Assembly: GCA_015227615.1 (NCBI GenBank)
Contig: JAALGZ010000079.1
Location: 1-64,000 of the forward strand
DNA: 64,000 nt
Source of the DNA: Labyrinthula sp. Ha
Lineage: Eukaryota; Sar; Bigyra; Labyrinthulida; Labyrinthulaceae
Direction: 5' to 3'
The stretch's first letter is position 1; each line of letters starts with the position of its first letter. The notes under the pieces are model-generated. The model saw only the letters and a program-made list of their open reading frames with translations. It was not told the DNA's origin and searched no databases. This document shows, piece by piece, positions 8,963 to 21,300 of the stretch. The translations under genes and the position numbers were made by a program.

Positions 8963-11900
8963 GTGTATTTGTTTTGGTTTCTGTTTGGGGTAAGGGTGTG
9001 AATTAAACGAGAACTTAGTAAAAATTACAGTATTATAAAACGCATGGTTTTATAGGGATATTAGAGAGAAATAATTGCTTCGGGTGTTCGTTTTGTAAGG
9101 ATCTTCTTAAATCAGTGTCTAGTTTTTGCTTCAGTGAATTGTATTCATCTGATTCAAGATTGTGTATATTCTTCTACTATTTGGTATGACAAACGGCTTA
9201 ATTCTAATGAAAATTTTGGGGAAATCACGAATCCATTTTGGGTACAGGTTTTTCAAGCAGGAATTGGATAACACTTTCTAGTATTCATCCTAAATTTGAC
9301 TTATTTTTACAGTGAGATTGTATTACGCATATTTGGATATCGACTGCATAACGAAAAACTTAAACTTTGGGTCTATTTGAGGATATTTATTTATAGTAAT
9401 AGGCTTAAGATCTAGGTGTAAGAACATCTTAGTTAGACAAGTAATTGTCCGTATCGTCTATGTGTGTATGAGGATACGGATATTAAGTTAAAGAAACTGA
9501 AAGAGCTTGAAAAGAGCTTTAAAATGAAATAAGTAACGTTTTCTAACTCCCAGTAGTTGTTGAGATATTAAGGTTTTACGATCTGTTGTTTCCGGTGCTT
9601 ATGTATTAGTAAAAATGTATTATGTAAAGTTGCACCAATTGTGCAGTAATGTAATATTGTATTATAACTATGTAAAGTGTAAACAGTCAGTATGGAGAGA
9701 GTCGTACACTCGACTGCTTAGTGTCTGACTATCTTCGCATATTGTATTGGTGTATTGTGCACTAATAGCACAAAGAGATAATATTCCTATAACGAGACAT
9801 ACAATTTCATTCGCTCTTTAAAAACAAAAAACGCAAAAAATACATTGCTCTCCCGATAACATGGAGAGATCACTTAAATCGTCTTAGTTTCTTGTATCGA
9901 GCAGCCGTTTACTAACAAGAATATATATATATAGTTTGATTCTCTTCTCTGAACAAGCCAAGACAAAAAACTATAAAATTCTACCTCTTTAGAAGAAATA
10001 ACCAAACAAACAGATGTTATGGGTCAGCAATCTCTGAAACTCGGTAATTATAGAACTGGGCACTGAAGAAAAAGAAAAAAACAATTTTCGCCTCAAGTGT
10101 TCTACTGTAAGGGATAATATTATTATGCCTCTTGTTTTGGTATAAAATATCTAATGGTTTTATAAGTCCCCAGTTTGAAAGGTGTCAAAAGTTAGTTCAA
10201 TACAAAAATATTCCGACACCTTAATTATCATTTTACTTCTTTGACTTGGGTTTGAATGTCATAACTTTTAGTCAGGGGAATAGGTTGGTATCTACTTGGG
10301 ATTCGATACAAGCTTTGAATACAATTGAATGTCTACGCCATCAATTACGGTGTATCCTTGCATTCTAAGAATATTGGATTGGTTAACCCTCTTCATGTTC
10401 TAATGTCTTAAAGCTAAGTTGTCCATATTCGCCTATGACTGATCAAATTAGGTTTGTTTAGTGCAATTCTTCCAATTGCTATAGTAGGTTGAAACAGATA
10501 AATGTTAGATCCCATCGTTGGTTCAATTTTGAAAGCCAACTAATAGATCAGGGTGATGTTTCCACTAAGCAATAAAAGGACCTTTCTAGAAATAAACATA
10601 ATAATACCCTTAGTAACTATTCTCCATAAATGTGTGAAATGTAGATGTAACTTGGATAATATTTTGCTACAATGGGGCTACATCTCCGTCAAATCAGTTT
10701 TTAAAGCATTTCCTACGTTTATTTGTTTGATCAACATAACTTTTGGGCCCGACATGAAAATAAAAAGTGCCTAGAACATATATATATGAGCGAAATCCAC
10801 CCTTAGTTTTTGTTGCTATTACAGTTGGTCATTTAGGGTATGTCATTGAATTCATCTTTTGCTTAAGAAAATTAAACATTTTTTTGGTAATCATGTGCAA
10901 GAAAAGACTATGCGCGAAGTATGATATTGCTGGTAGTTGCTCTTCCGAAACACATGTGCAAGGTGACTTCATGCGTTGATGAAAACATGTTCTGTCATTA
11001 GGTGTAATAATGAGCCAATCAGAATTTTGGATTCAAAACCTATTTTCAGGCCTCAGATTTAAACCTTTTTAAAGCTTCAGGCGGGAAGTAAAAATGAACC
11101 AAATATTATCTCTTATTTCTACGGATATCAGGTTGATGATTACCTCTTCTCCATATAGCTTAACTCTGCCTCTGTTACCTTATTCTTTCATCCTAAAGCT
11201 TATATGTACCGTCCGGATTAACATAAAGTAAATTACCATATTTTGATGTATTTATTCTAGAGTATTTCTATCACGTTTGTATGTTGTTGTACTGAATCTC
11301 CAATTGAATTGATAGTTTTTTTTAGTTTCAATACCTGCATAATCAGTAATACATTAATTAGTTATAAGCAGCAACTTGCATTTTCTTAATTACTTCAGGC
11401 GGAATTTGGATATATTCATAGATCAAATGAGTAGTTTTGACAATATAATCAACAATTGATTGATGAATCTTGAAATATAAGGTGAGAATTCTAGTTTGGT
11501 CATATTTAGCAACTAGTCTTTAGAGGTCGGAGTATAGGAATTAATCTAAAATTAAAATAGTAAACCTGTGTCATGTAAGTTGTGTAATTAGAGTATCTCT
11601 TCTTACACAAGTTTTAAGATTGAAGCATAAATATTCCGAGCCATTTATTTCTAGGAGAAAAGCACGGGTGTTACTTAGCACTTAGCAATAAGATTTCTTA
11701 GTTTCCTCAATTTATCAAAAATAAGTTTGAAAGAACTTATTTTTTCTTGGATATCTTTCTTAGCTCTCATAAAAACTGTTACTAGAAAAGAAACTCAGAA
11801 GATACTCTTTTCAGATCCCCTTGAATTTAATCTTTAGATAATAGGTAACAGCCAAAAACTGGGTCCAAGATTGTGGAAAATAGTGATGCGAAGGGAATTA

Positions 11901-12329
11901 AAGTTAAAAATACATTAGAGCAGCAATAGCTTTGGAAGGAAAGAAATAATATCTCTTTGGCTCAAATATACCATACCAACTCCTAAGATGAACATATAAT
12001 TAAAATTTATTTCTATTTGGCATTATTTGTATAGGTAACATATAACTAGGTGCAAATTATAGCTCTATTCAATCATTGGATTTACTGATGATGATTGTCG
12101 GGATTTCTTTCAGATATATATTTCGGGGGTATAGCTAGGACATTGTTGCCTGGTGCAAATCATGATAGTTTTCTAATATAAAAAATAGAAATAAAGCAGA
12201 CTTTATAAAACAGAATAACTTTCTAAGTGTAGAATATATCATTTGGAAATCATTTAATCAAAATAATCTGTGAAACTTGGAATAAATCATGAGGCGAAAA
12301 ATCATTTGCAGCTGGCTGAACATTTGCCA

Positions 12330-12462
12330 TTTTTTTAAAGGGCCTACTTGGAGGTTGGAAACCCTTCGGTCTTACGAGAAGGACATTGCTGACCCAAATC
12401 CCTTTTTTGTGTCGTGTGGGACTTAAACCCACTAAGCCAACCCCCAGCGCGTTTTCTTGACA
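12330..12462 (-). mobile_element. SINE, older copy (133 bp)
   Basis: Read on the minus strand, it starts TGTCAAGAAAACGCGC, has TGGCTTAGTGG (matching the pol III A-box pattern) directly joined to GGGTTTAAGTCCCAC (B-box/T-arm pattern), then CACACGACACAAAA, a small CCTTC..GAAGG hairpin, CAACCTCCAAGTAGGCCC and an A-rich tail. It aligns end to end with the copy at 42552-42685 in the opposite orientation. I cannot see a target-site duplication here, so it is probably the older of the two. It is non-coding and would need a LINE partner for movement. Confidence 0.75.
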
Positions 12463-12556
12463 TGGCACTGAAAACTTGAACTACTAATACTCACGGAGTC
12501 AATCATTCAAAGCTAAGCACCTTACCCATAAGGCCTTTACCACTTGAGAAATCCAT
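12463..12556 (-). pseudogene. tRNA-like remnant upstream of the SINE copy
   Basis: On the minus strand TCTCAAGTGGTAAAGG resembles a tRNA D-arm/A box, and about 50 nt later AGTTCAAGTTTTC resembles a B box. That spacing suits a Leu/Ser-type tRNA with a long variable arm. The acceptor and T stems do not pair well and I cannot assign an anticodon, so it is at best a decayed tRNA gene or a tRNA-derived SINE head. The other SINE copy lacks it. Confidence 0.3.
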
Positions 12557-15500
12557 GGGGCATTGGCTGCCGCACTAGCGCACTGCGATCACCATTACCG
12601 ACTGCCTTTTCATTAAGTGGGAAAACTCTTACTGAAGCATTTAGGTATTTTACAATAAGCAATACCTCATATACTCTATTTTTATGACCTTTGTCTACTC
12701 AGATCAGTAATTTACGGCAGATTTGTACACATATAACAGGGATTATATAATATAAAATATCTGCGCTTTAAGATATAGTTTGCCCATTACAGCAATATAT
12801 ATATGGATTACTTTTACAGATTATCCTTCTTTGGATCAGTTGTTCTAATTGGTCAGCCTGAATTCTGATTTCTATGGGCCATAATATACCAAGGCCAAAG
12901 CCCCAGTGATAATAAGTAAGAACAACCATGGGGTTGTCAAACAAAAATTTTCCATGTATAGAATAAGAAAAGAAGAAAATAGGATCACCGGATTATATAC
13001 TAGGAATCTATAGCATATTAAATATTCTATGTGATTCACAAAATGCTTAGCACCTGCTTTATGTATTACCAATGACCGTCAAATTGCATTTGAGAGAAAA
13101 GATATAAATATTATCTGGATTTAAAAAAAGAAAATTTGGAAGATTTTACTGTGTTTTTGCTTCTGTTAAAACTTGTGAATTTGGTCAATAGATATTTTCG
13201 GTCTTTACATAAAAATGCATTCCTTAAATGAAATTATCTGAAAATCTAGATGTCAATTCATCAGATACACCGATGAGAGGAATTTTTGTTCTGACTTTAA
13301 ACACGATGAATGAAGTATGAATAGTTGCGCGTCGTGCCATAAAACTTAGTCGGTATTGCTGTAATTGCATTACACTATGACTTTGCTGGTGTTTTTTTTA
13401 TTTCTAATTAAATTAGATAGACTAAACCATGTATCGCATATATGGGTGTCATACTCGATGATATGTATCGAACACAGGGCTGAGTTTTATTTAAGAATAC
13501 AAACTATAGAAACTTATACAACGTGTTTTCAGTATTTTATTGTATGAACAGGTTTGGCTTCAATTTTATAAATATCTTTTCTCTTCCATTCTAGAAATGA
13601 AAATTCAGCGCTACTTTACCCTTTGCAAAATGAATTGCAATTGCATATTGTTCCATGAATGTTTTTATTATCTTTTTCTTCGTGTTTCATCATATTTAAA
13701 GTATATAATACTCTTTCTACAATATGGGTTGGATTGTAATGGCTCTTAATTGGCAACCAAGCGAATAATAAGAGTGTAATCCCTGTGTCTTCAGCCCAGC
13801 TACGGAACCCCGATCTTAGCTTATGAAGTATTGTTTTGAGGAACAAACAACAAATATCTCTTGCTCTTATTTTTTTTCTCTTACTACTATATTTTGTGAT
13901 CTTAGATTCACATTATGAATATTCTAAGTTTCAAATGTAAAGACCTGTTGCTTTATAGCAAAATCACCGCCTTAAAACATTATTCGCTGTCACCTGGCGC
14001 AAAATGGTGAATTAATGGTATCATTCAACACTCAGCAGTGAAATATAGACTCGTTTATAACAGTTTACGCTGATATTAATAGTTGTTTTACATTTATATT
14101 ATTGGTTGGACTATCGTAGGCTAATGTTGCTATTCATGCTCCATCCATTTCCATATGATGCTCATACGCCCGAGAAAAGTCTTTATTTATGTAATCTCCT
14201 GAATTAGCTGCTCTATTATACAAAATAATACTCAGGCTCAGAATTTACATCATGTTTCTTGATTGGGTCATGTTACTTCTTTGTTAACATTTTTCATAGG
14301 ATTTTTTTTCTTTAACATTTTGCCGATTCTTGTTTCTCTGTCCCTATTGATAGAAGTCATGTGAAATTAAAAAATTCAAATTATATATACCGACACAAGG
14401 CAGGCCATGCATGCAAAAAACTATTGAAGCATATTCAAAGTAACTAATAACCATATTAAATTATTTTACCTACTTACAGAAACTTCAGCTGCGGTGTGCT
14501 AAGCCAAAGAACCGATACTTAAGAAGATAAGCTTTGGTCAAGACCAGCATAGCTTATAAAGTGGTCAGTGTGTTGATATCTCTACACTTTTATTAATTTT
14601 AGTCTAGAAACAAATTTTTCTTTTAGCTTACTGCTGGAACTAAATTTACTCTCATTCGACAAATAGAACTATCAATACACCATTGAACCTTTGTAACTCC
14701 TTTATAGTGAATAAAGAGTTAATAAGTACGAAATTTAAGAGAAAGTCTATTCAAAATCAATGTTGAATAAGGTTTCAGTGACATAAGTTTGTTATTAAGT
14801 TCTAAATTACTTTGAGATTCAATTAAAAACACAGTAAGAACGATACAGAAATCACATTGATCTGAGAATGCTCAAGAATGCAATGTGCATTTTTATGAAA
14901 GGGGCAAAAATGAATAAGTATTTAACTCAATTAACGTATTTGGTTACCCCCTTATAGTTTAGGTAATCGTACTTTCCATATTTTTGATAGAAAACTCCCA
15001 GTCCTTTCCAAAACTGATTCAAGAAGCCTGTGAGTTAAGAAGTTTTTCTTCACTGAACTAGTACTATATTTTTCTGGGTATTAAGGTAGTACTGAATATT
15101 TATAAGGTATGTTCAAAACAGATGTATTATTAATGTTAAAGGAAGTTGAAAAAATTGCAGCAATTAGAAGTTTTTCTACGAAAAGAAATATGAAAGCTAT
15201 TTCTTCAACTCTTGTTTTTATGTATATTAATCAGTAATTAATTATCATAACATTGTCTAAGAGTATATTTTTAGTAGCATAAGTTTACTTTAGGAAACAA
15301 GAGCATAATCAATTTCACGCCAATTGTCTAAGAGAAAATAACTGCAAAAGAGTAAAGATATAAACAAGATAAAGAATATCATAAGAGTGACTTAATAATA
15401 GTAACGAGACTTATAATGATACGATCTAAGTAAAATTTAAGCCTAATGATCAGTATCAAAGTACCCGTTAATTCTTTTGAAGCCACTTTTAAGTAATCCA

Positions 15501-16263
15501 CCTTCAAATTGACTTATTGATTAATGAAGATAGCCTGAATCAGATAATTTAATAGTTTATCATTCCTATTAGTAACTTTTCCTCACTTTCAAATATCTGA
15601 CTGTTTGACAATTCATTTTGAGCAGATAAAGCTTAAGAGATAAAAATACTTTACAAGCAAGAAAATATACTTTCAGACCCTTTACAAAATATAATCTTAG
15701 TGTTCAGGGTGTTGAACATGGCTTTGTTATCTAATAAAGTCGATATTTTCGTTCCTGTTAACTTTTGAAAGATATTCTTCACCTAGATGTTAAATATTAA
15801 TGGTCTCTTCATGACAGAAATAACGGCTATGTTTCTAATTCAAATGATATTATTATATTACAAAAATACACACGTTAGATGTATAACGATGATTGTATGG
15901 TGTCTTTCGAGGACAATATAATGAAGTTTTATCAACTTCAAAGTATAAGGTCTCTTCTGAGAAAAGGTTTTTGAGACGAATAATTGAAGATGAGCGGTTT
16001 CCACAATATTTTACAAAAGTAAACTCTTAATTTAGATAATACATCGTTTTTTAAAGTGTTCTTGGATCTTACATGTCAAGAATTATTTTCTATCATTATA
16101 ATCATGACTTATTTGAAGAACATAATTTTATATTTATTAAACCTTTTTATATAGCAAAAGTTTTGGGACTTTTATTTATGCTCAAAGTTTTCAACAACTA
16201 GCTTTTCAATTAAATAAAAATACATTTCCAGATTAAAGAAAACATATTAATACTGGAATAATC

Positions 16264-16650
16264 ATGATAATCTCCTTAGTTGATATATTTTTGCAAAAAT
16301 ATAAAAAGGAACAGAGAAATTATGTATTAAAAGTTGCTTTGCTCAGAATTATTTTATTAAGATTAGAAATAAAAGTAAAAAGTTTTATTATTAGTGAGTT
16401 GATACCTATTTTAGAAGAGAATAGAAAAAAAGCTGATAGAGAAACTAAAGATATTATTTAGTTTGAAGAACCGATTACTTTGAAAATGTTAGCAAATGTA
16501 GTATTTGAATATAAGGAAGAACACCAACCAAAAAAGAAATTGTTATATAAATACTTTTCAAGATTTACATTTTCTTCCGAAATGATTGTTTATGTACATT
16601 TTATATCAGAAAAGAAAGTTGCGTTTAAGATAGTTAACATAAAACTCTGA
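16264..16650 (+). pseudogene. Possible decayed small gene (one in-frame stop)
   Basis: A 65-codon frame from ATG 16264 ends at TAG and continues in the same frame for another 62 codons to TGA. The predicted protein is Lys/Glu-rich and unlike any family I know (ENRKKADRETKDII, then FEEPITLKMLANVVFEYKEE). In AT-rich DNA one such run per few kilobases is possible by chance, so this is weak. It lies about 210 nt beyond the 3' end of the aldehyde dehydrogenase gene. Confidence 0.2.
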
Positions 16651-16862
16651 AAGGTTATTTAAACTAAACCTAGGAAATAAGTATCGTTTAATGCAAAAGA
16701 TTGGTAATAAGTTCATCACAATGAAGTACTATTAATAATCTTTTTATTTTCCTTTACACGTAGCCATTGGTCTAGACTCTTAATGGTTGAAGCCAAAGGA
16801 AAATTCAATTCATTTTAACTTAATCACGAAACAATTGATCATAAGTATTTCATATTTATTTA

Positions 16863-18389
16863 TTATAACTTTGACTTTAAAACCATAGCACCTACAGCTC
16901 CTGCTACAACTACAGCTCCTCCCTTGATTAACTTTTTTGTATTCTCTGATACAAACCCAGTTACAATAAACTTTTCCAACAATCCATACATCTTCTTCTC
17001 ATTAAATGGAGGTGTTGGAATAGGCAACATTCTATCCAATAAAGTATCACGTACCAAAACTGATCTTGTATGACTAAACTCTTGAAATCCCCATTTTCCA
17101 TGATACTTTCCATATCCACTATCTCCAAAACCACCAAATGGCATAGCATAATTAGAAAGTTGTTCTATAGCAGTATTTACAGCAACACCTCCAGATTGAG
17201 TATGATCTAAAAAGTAATCAATACTTTTTTGATCTTCAGAGAATACATATAAAGCCAATGGAGTTTTACAAACCTCGTTTACAACTTCTACAGCTTCTTG
17301 AACATTTTTTACAGTTTTCAAAGGTAAAACAGGTCCAAAAATCTCTTGATTAAATACATCATCACTTAAAGCAGGTTCATCAATAAGAGTTGGTGTAGAT
17401 AATTCTCTTCCTCCAAGAATTACTTCTCCAGTTGAAGAATCAACAAGTGAAGCAACACGTCTTTCATGTCCAGGTGTAATAACTTTCCCTACAGATCCTT
17501 TCACATTCTTTGAATATGTATTTTTAATATCTTCTATAAGAACTTTTTTAAACTCTTCTGCAATATCTTCATGAATCATAATATAATCTGGAGCAACACA
17601 AGTTTGTCCATAATTTAACCACTTCAAATTATTTACTCTCTTAGCAGCTAAGTCCAATCTAGCACTTTTATCAACATATACAGGACTTTTTCCACCAAGT
17701 TCTAATGTACATGGAGTTAAATATTCAGCAGCAGCTTTTAATATAATTCTTGCAACTGCTCCATTTCCAGTATACATAATATGATCATATTTTTCTTTTA
17801 ATAAAGCAGTTGTTTCAGGAACTCCTCCAGTAACAACTTGAATAGCTTGTTTATCAAAATATTTCGGGAATATTTTAGAAACTGCTTCGCATGTATTTGC
17901 TGATACTTCACTTGGTTTTATCAATACACAATTTCCTGCAGCTATTGCTTCAAGCATAGGATCTAATATCATAGCCAAAGGATAATTCCAAGGTGCTATA
18001 ATTAATAAAACTCCTTTTGGTTCCATTCGGATGTAACTTTTTCCTAAGAGTTTATTATGTTTTACTTTCTGCGGTGCGCTCCAGGAAGAGAGGTTTGAAA
18101 GGACTTCATCTATATGAAGAGCAGCACTCATATCAAAAAATCCACGGTGTAAAGGTCCTCCAAGGTCTTTCTGTATGGCTGTGTTAAAAGCTTCATGGTT
18201 TTCTTTGAGCATCAGCTTCATCTGGTTGATTTGTTGTTTTCTCCATGCGAGCTCTTTCGTTCTTCCAGAGTCAAAGGTTTTACGGAGATCTGTTACGAGA
18301 TCTTTGTATGATATGTTTTCGGAGGATACTGCGGAAGATGGATCACGTACACTAAATAACCCATCACTTGTTTGCTTTGTTTCCGACAT
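16863..18389 (-). CDS. Class 3 (fatty) aldehyde dehydrogenase, tail-anchored
   Basis: NAD(P)-dependent oxidation of medium- and long-chain aldehydes to acids; 508 aa from ATG 18389 to TAA, without introns. Family motifs are intact: APWNYPLAM and KPSEVSANT (cofactor-binding region), TLELGGKSPVYVD with the general-base Glu, NYGQTCVAPDYIM with the catalytic Cys, EIFGPVLPL, and PFGGFGDSGYGKYHGKWGF near the end. The last 25 residues (LIKGGAVVVAGAVGAMVL followed by KSKL) form a hydrophobic segment with a basic tip. This fits the C-terminal anchor of ALDH3A2-type fatty aldehyde dehydrogenases, which places the enzyme on the ER or peroxisome surface facing the cytosol. It stands alone, with more than 4 kb of gene-poor DNA upstream and about 7.9 kb downstream. 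The promoter is unremarkable to the eye. Confidence 0.95.
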   Translation of the reverse strand: MSETKQTSDGLFSVRDPSSAVSSENISYKDLVTDLRKTFDSGRTKELAWRKQQINQMKLMLKENHEAFNTAIQKDLGGPLHRGFFDMSAALHIDEVLSNLSSWSAPQKVKHNKLLGKSYIRMEPKGVLLIIAPWNYPLAMILDPMLEAIAAGNCVLIKPSEVSANTCEAVSKIFPKYFDKQAIQVVTGGVPETTALLKEKYDHIMYTGNGAVARIILKAAAEYLTPCTLELGGKSPVYVDKSARLDLAAKRVNNLKWLNYGQTCVAPDYIMIHEDIAEEFKKVLIEDIKNTYSKNVKGSVGKVITPGHERRVASLVDSSTGEVILGGRELSTPTLIDEPALSDDVFNQEIFGPVLPLKTVKNVQEAVEVVNEVCKTPLALYVFSEDQKSIDYFLDHTQSGGVAVNTAIEQLSNYAMPFGGFGDSGYGKYHGKWGFQEFSHTRSVLVRDTLLDRMLPIPTPPFNEKKMYGLLEKFIVTGFVSENTKKLIKGGAVVVAGAVGAMVLKSKL

Positions 18390-21300
18390 TTCTTTTAATT
18401 TGTTTTTTGTTTTACTTTTTCTCTATCTTTCGATTCAATTTGTGCAACGTTTGAAATTGCATATCAACATTATATTACATTAACAGTAGAAATATAGGCA
18501 TTGGTTTTGCGCGGAAAGAATGGATATGTAATACCAATAAACTGTTTTATTCCGTCCTTGGTGGCTGTTTTAGATTAGACGACTACGCAATATATCCGTT
18601 TCTATTTGTCCGCCATCCGGGACAAAAGTATTACGAATCTAAAACGATCCGTCTAATTGTTCTTCGTTTGACTAGAAGAATAATGCTTTAGATATAGTGA
18701 TACTTTAGAAATATAAACTAAAGTTTAGACTTCTCACCAAAGTTTTTTTTTTGCTTTGTAGACTATTAATTTTAGTTTAAGTTCCTCAAGATGTACTTCA
18801 GGCAAATTCATATCTTCAGTTGAGCGATGAAATGGATAGCCTAGTACTGATGAACCAAGCTCTTCACAACTATTGCACAAGTGATTAACAATCTTCTGGA
18901 GAAAAGTAAACAGAGAAACTCAAGTCGCATAAACGGATTCTCCTAATAAGCTTACACATATTCAGGAAGTATAGTTAGAAAGCTCAAAATTTAAACTTGA
19001 TAGCAACAACACTCTTGGCATTACAAAGCCTCAATTCTGATGATATTTTAGCAGCGACGAATAAACTGCAGCAGCAATTCCCTCGGTGGTCTGAAGGTAA
19101 AAAATTCATGTAGGAATCTACCTTTGAAGATTATGCTTATATCGTTCATTCCTACAGAGATTCAAAAAATATAAGTACTATGACCGAAACTTTTGTAAAG
19201 AACCGAACATACGATTATTAAATTTTTCTTCATCCATAAGACGGAAAATCAAAATACCTTTAGACTAGATATCTTTACTTCCTTGATGGCAGCCTTTAGC
19301 ATAGAGTTTCCAGTGTTACCTCTCTGTCATTTTCACTAAGAACAACCCTTGTTGATTGAAAATTGGTTGGTTTCTTTCTAATTGCTTCTTTTGAAGAGCA
19401 TATATTATCAAATACTCAAGATAACTTTGTCAAATTAATCATAGTTAAATATTTATTGCCATTTTAGTCTTGAACCCTAAATCATGACTTATTAAACACC
19501 TTTCCTCCACTCGCGGTACATAGGCAAAGGATTCGCAAAAATATGGCACATAGAAAGAGTTGGGAAAGATTTTTACCAGTGAAATAGCTAATTAGAACTA
19601 AATTTTATAGTGGATAGTTGTTTTTATGCCCTCGCATTCTATAGCCACATTAATGGAGTATTATCTAAACTGAGTAGCCCGATCTCGCTGCATAATATGA
19701 CTTAAAAGTAAACCAAAGAATTTTAGCATAGAAAAAGAATATGGTAAGGAAATATATCCTCACATTGAATACTCTGTGAACAATAACATTATTTCCTGGT
19801 GCCAAGGGATCCATTTGAATCTCAACCCCGCCAAAGGTCTACACAGTTTGTAATGGCACATCTTACTGTGTAGGTTTAGCTGCCGTTGACGAAACAGGCA
19901 TTTAACTCATTTTACTCGGCGAAACTCTATTTTCCGAAGTTTGAAATAACAATGACATAATCAAAATGTATAGTGTCTGGTTTGTAAATCGCTTGATGGA
20001 AGTGGAAGTTAATATTCATTGAACTTTTGATGCTGCATCCAAACTTAACTTGTAAGGCTTGGGTATTCCTGCCAAGGGAGAAATGAATATTTTTCATAAA
20101 TGAAGAAACAGCATCACAAAACCATAAAGTTATCGGTTAATCACTAAGTTACAAACTTTTATATTAAAAGCAAGGTGTCGGTGAGTTATTGGTCCTGGAA
20201 TCGGGTCTTGCTTCTTGTATGAATCTTTGTTGGTTAGTTGGTTGCCATGAGTTAACTGACGACAAACCCAGAAAAGTAGAAATAACTTTGGTATAGAATG
20301 GGTGGATTGATGAGCAGTCAAAGTTACTAAGTGGAACTTCTTTTCCTCAGATAATAGTTAAAGTACTCTATAACCATCATATAGGAAAGGCGTTAATAGG
20401 AGGTTCCGTACCACTAAATGTTCTGTACAACCTAGTGTCAAAGATATCCTAAATAGAAAATTTCATTGCCACTGGATATTAAATCATGTACGACAATCTC
20501 TACGATAATGGAACTAAAAGCGGAAGTAGCTTCAACGATCGGGTGTGACCAAAGTCATCAAGATATTCAAATAGCTAGTTCAATGAGATTCATTAATTTC
20601 TATTGAAGAATCCTCTACACAGCCTTAAGGTACATAATTTCACACAGATCTGAATATGGTTCTATTGGCACAAAGAAGAAAAACAAGGCTTTAAATTAGA
20701 TCATTCTAAGTATTGTGTTTTGGCTTCATCAGTAAGACATATTTTTAGGTATCCAGAACTATTAAGCAGGATAAAATGCACTTCGTATAAATTAGCATGC
20801 ACAATGTGCAGCATCTAGTCATTTTTTCCTCATATAACCCTATTATCAACATTCACACATAAGTAGATAACACTCAACTTCTCTATAAAAAAAAATACAA
20901 CTATCTCTTAAGTTGTTGAGTAAATGTACACTTACAAGTTCTAAGTTCAGAAAACCGAAAATAATTATTTTATTTAATGTAGTTAATAGAATTGTACATT
21001 GTTGAGAATCCTACTGCAATGAATATCTAGTCCTTGGTATTATAAATGACTATTAACTTTTTATAACGAGTTAACGAAAACTATTAGATATAAAAGGTCA
21101 ATATAAATGAATACCCAAAGTAATCATAGAGATTGATTACCTCAGATAGAGTTGCAAACTTGCGGTTCTGGGTTAATATAAACAAATAAATCAGTTTAAT
21201 TTTTGAATCTGTTGAGAGAGATCTCTTTAAAACAAAATAGAATCAATAGCAAAACACTCCAATCCAAATTGACTCAAGGGATGCTCATAACGTTTTTGTT

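Larger units (their letters stand above)
8963..16862. other. Gene-poor region, 7.9 kb
   Basis: No gene I can support. It contains a SINE copy (12330-12462), a degenerate tRNA-like stretch next to it, several hairpins at 9.63-9.86 kb (such as TTGTGC/GCACAA near 9756 and CTCTCC/GGAGAG near 9848), and one low-confidence decayed frame near 16.3-16.65 kb. The remaining short open frames, for example at 10.55-10.98 and 13.4-13.85 kb, look like chance. Confidence 0.6.

Noticed and set aside
9582-9800. Solo LTR candidate (TG...CA with internal hairpins)
   Set aside because: No target-site duplication and no second copy were seen in the window.
10553-10979. Two adjacent short frames in the 9-16 kb desert
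   Set aside because: No conserved pattern; overlapping short frames of this size are common by chance.
13365-13846. Several overlapping hydrophobic short frames
   Set aside because: Their hydrophobicity comes from T-rich sequence; both strands are open and no family is recognisable.
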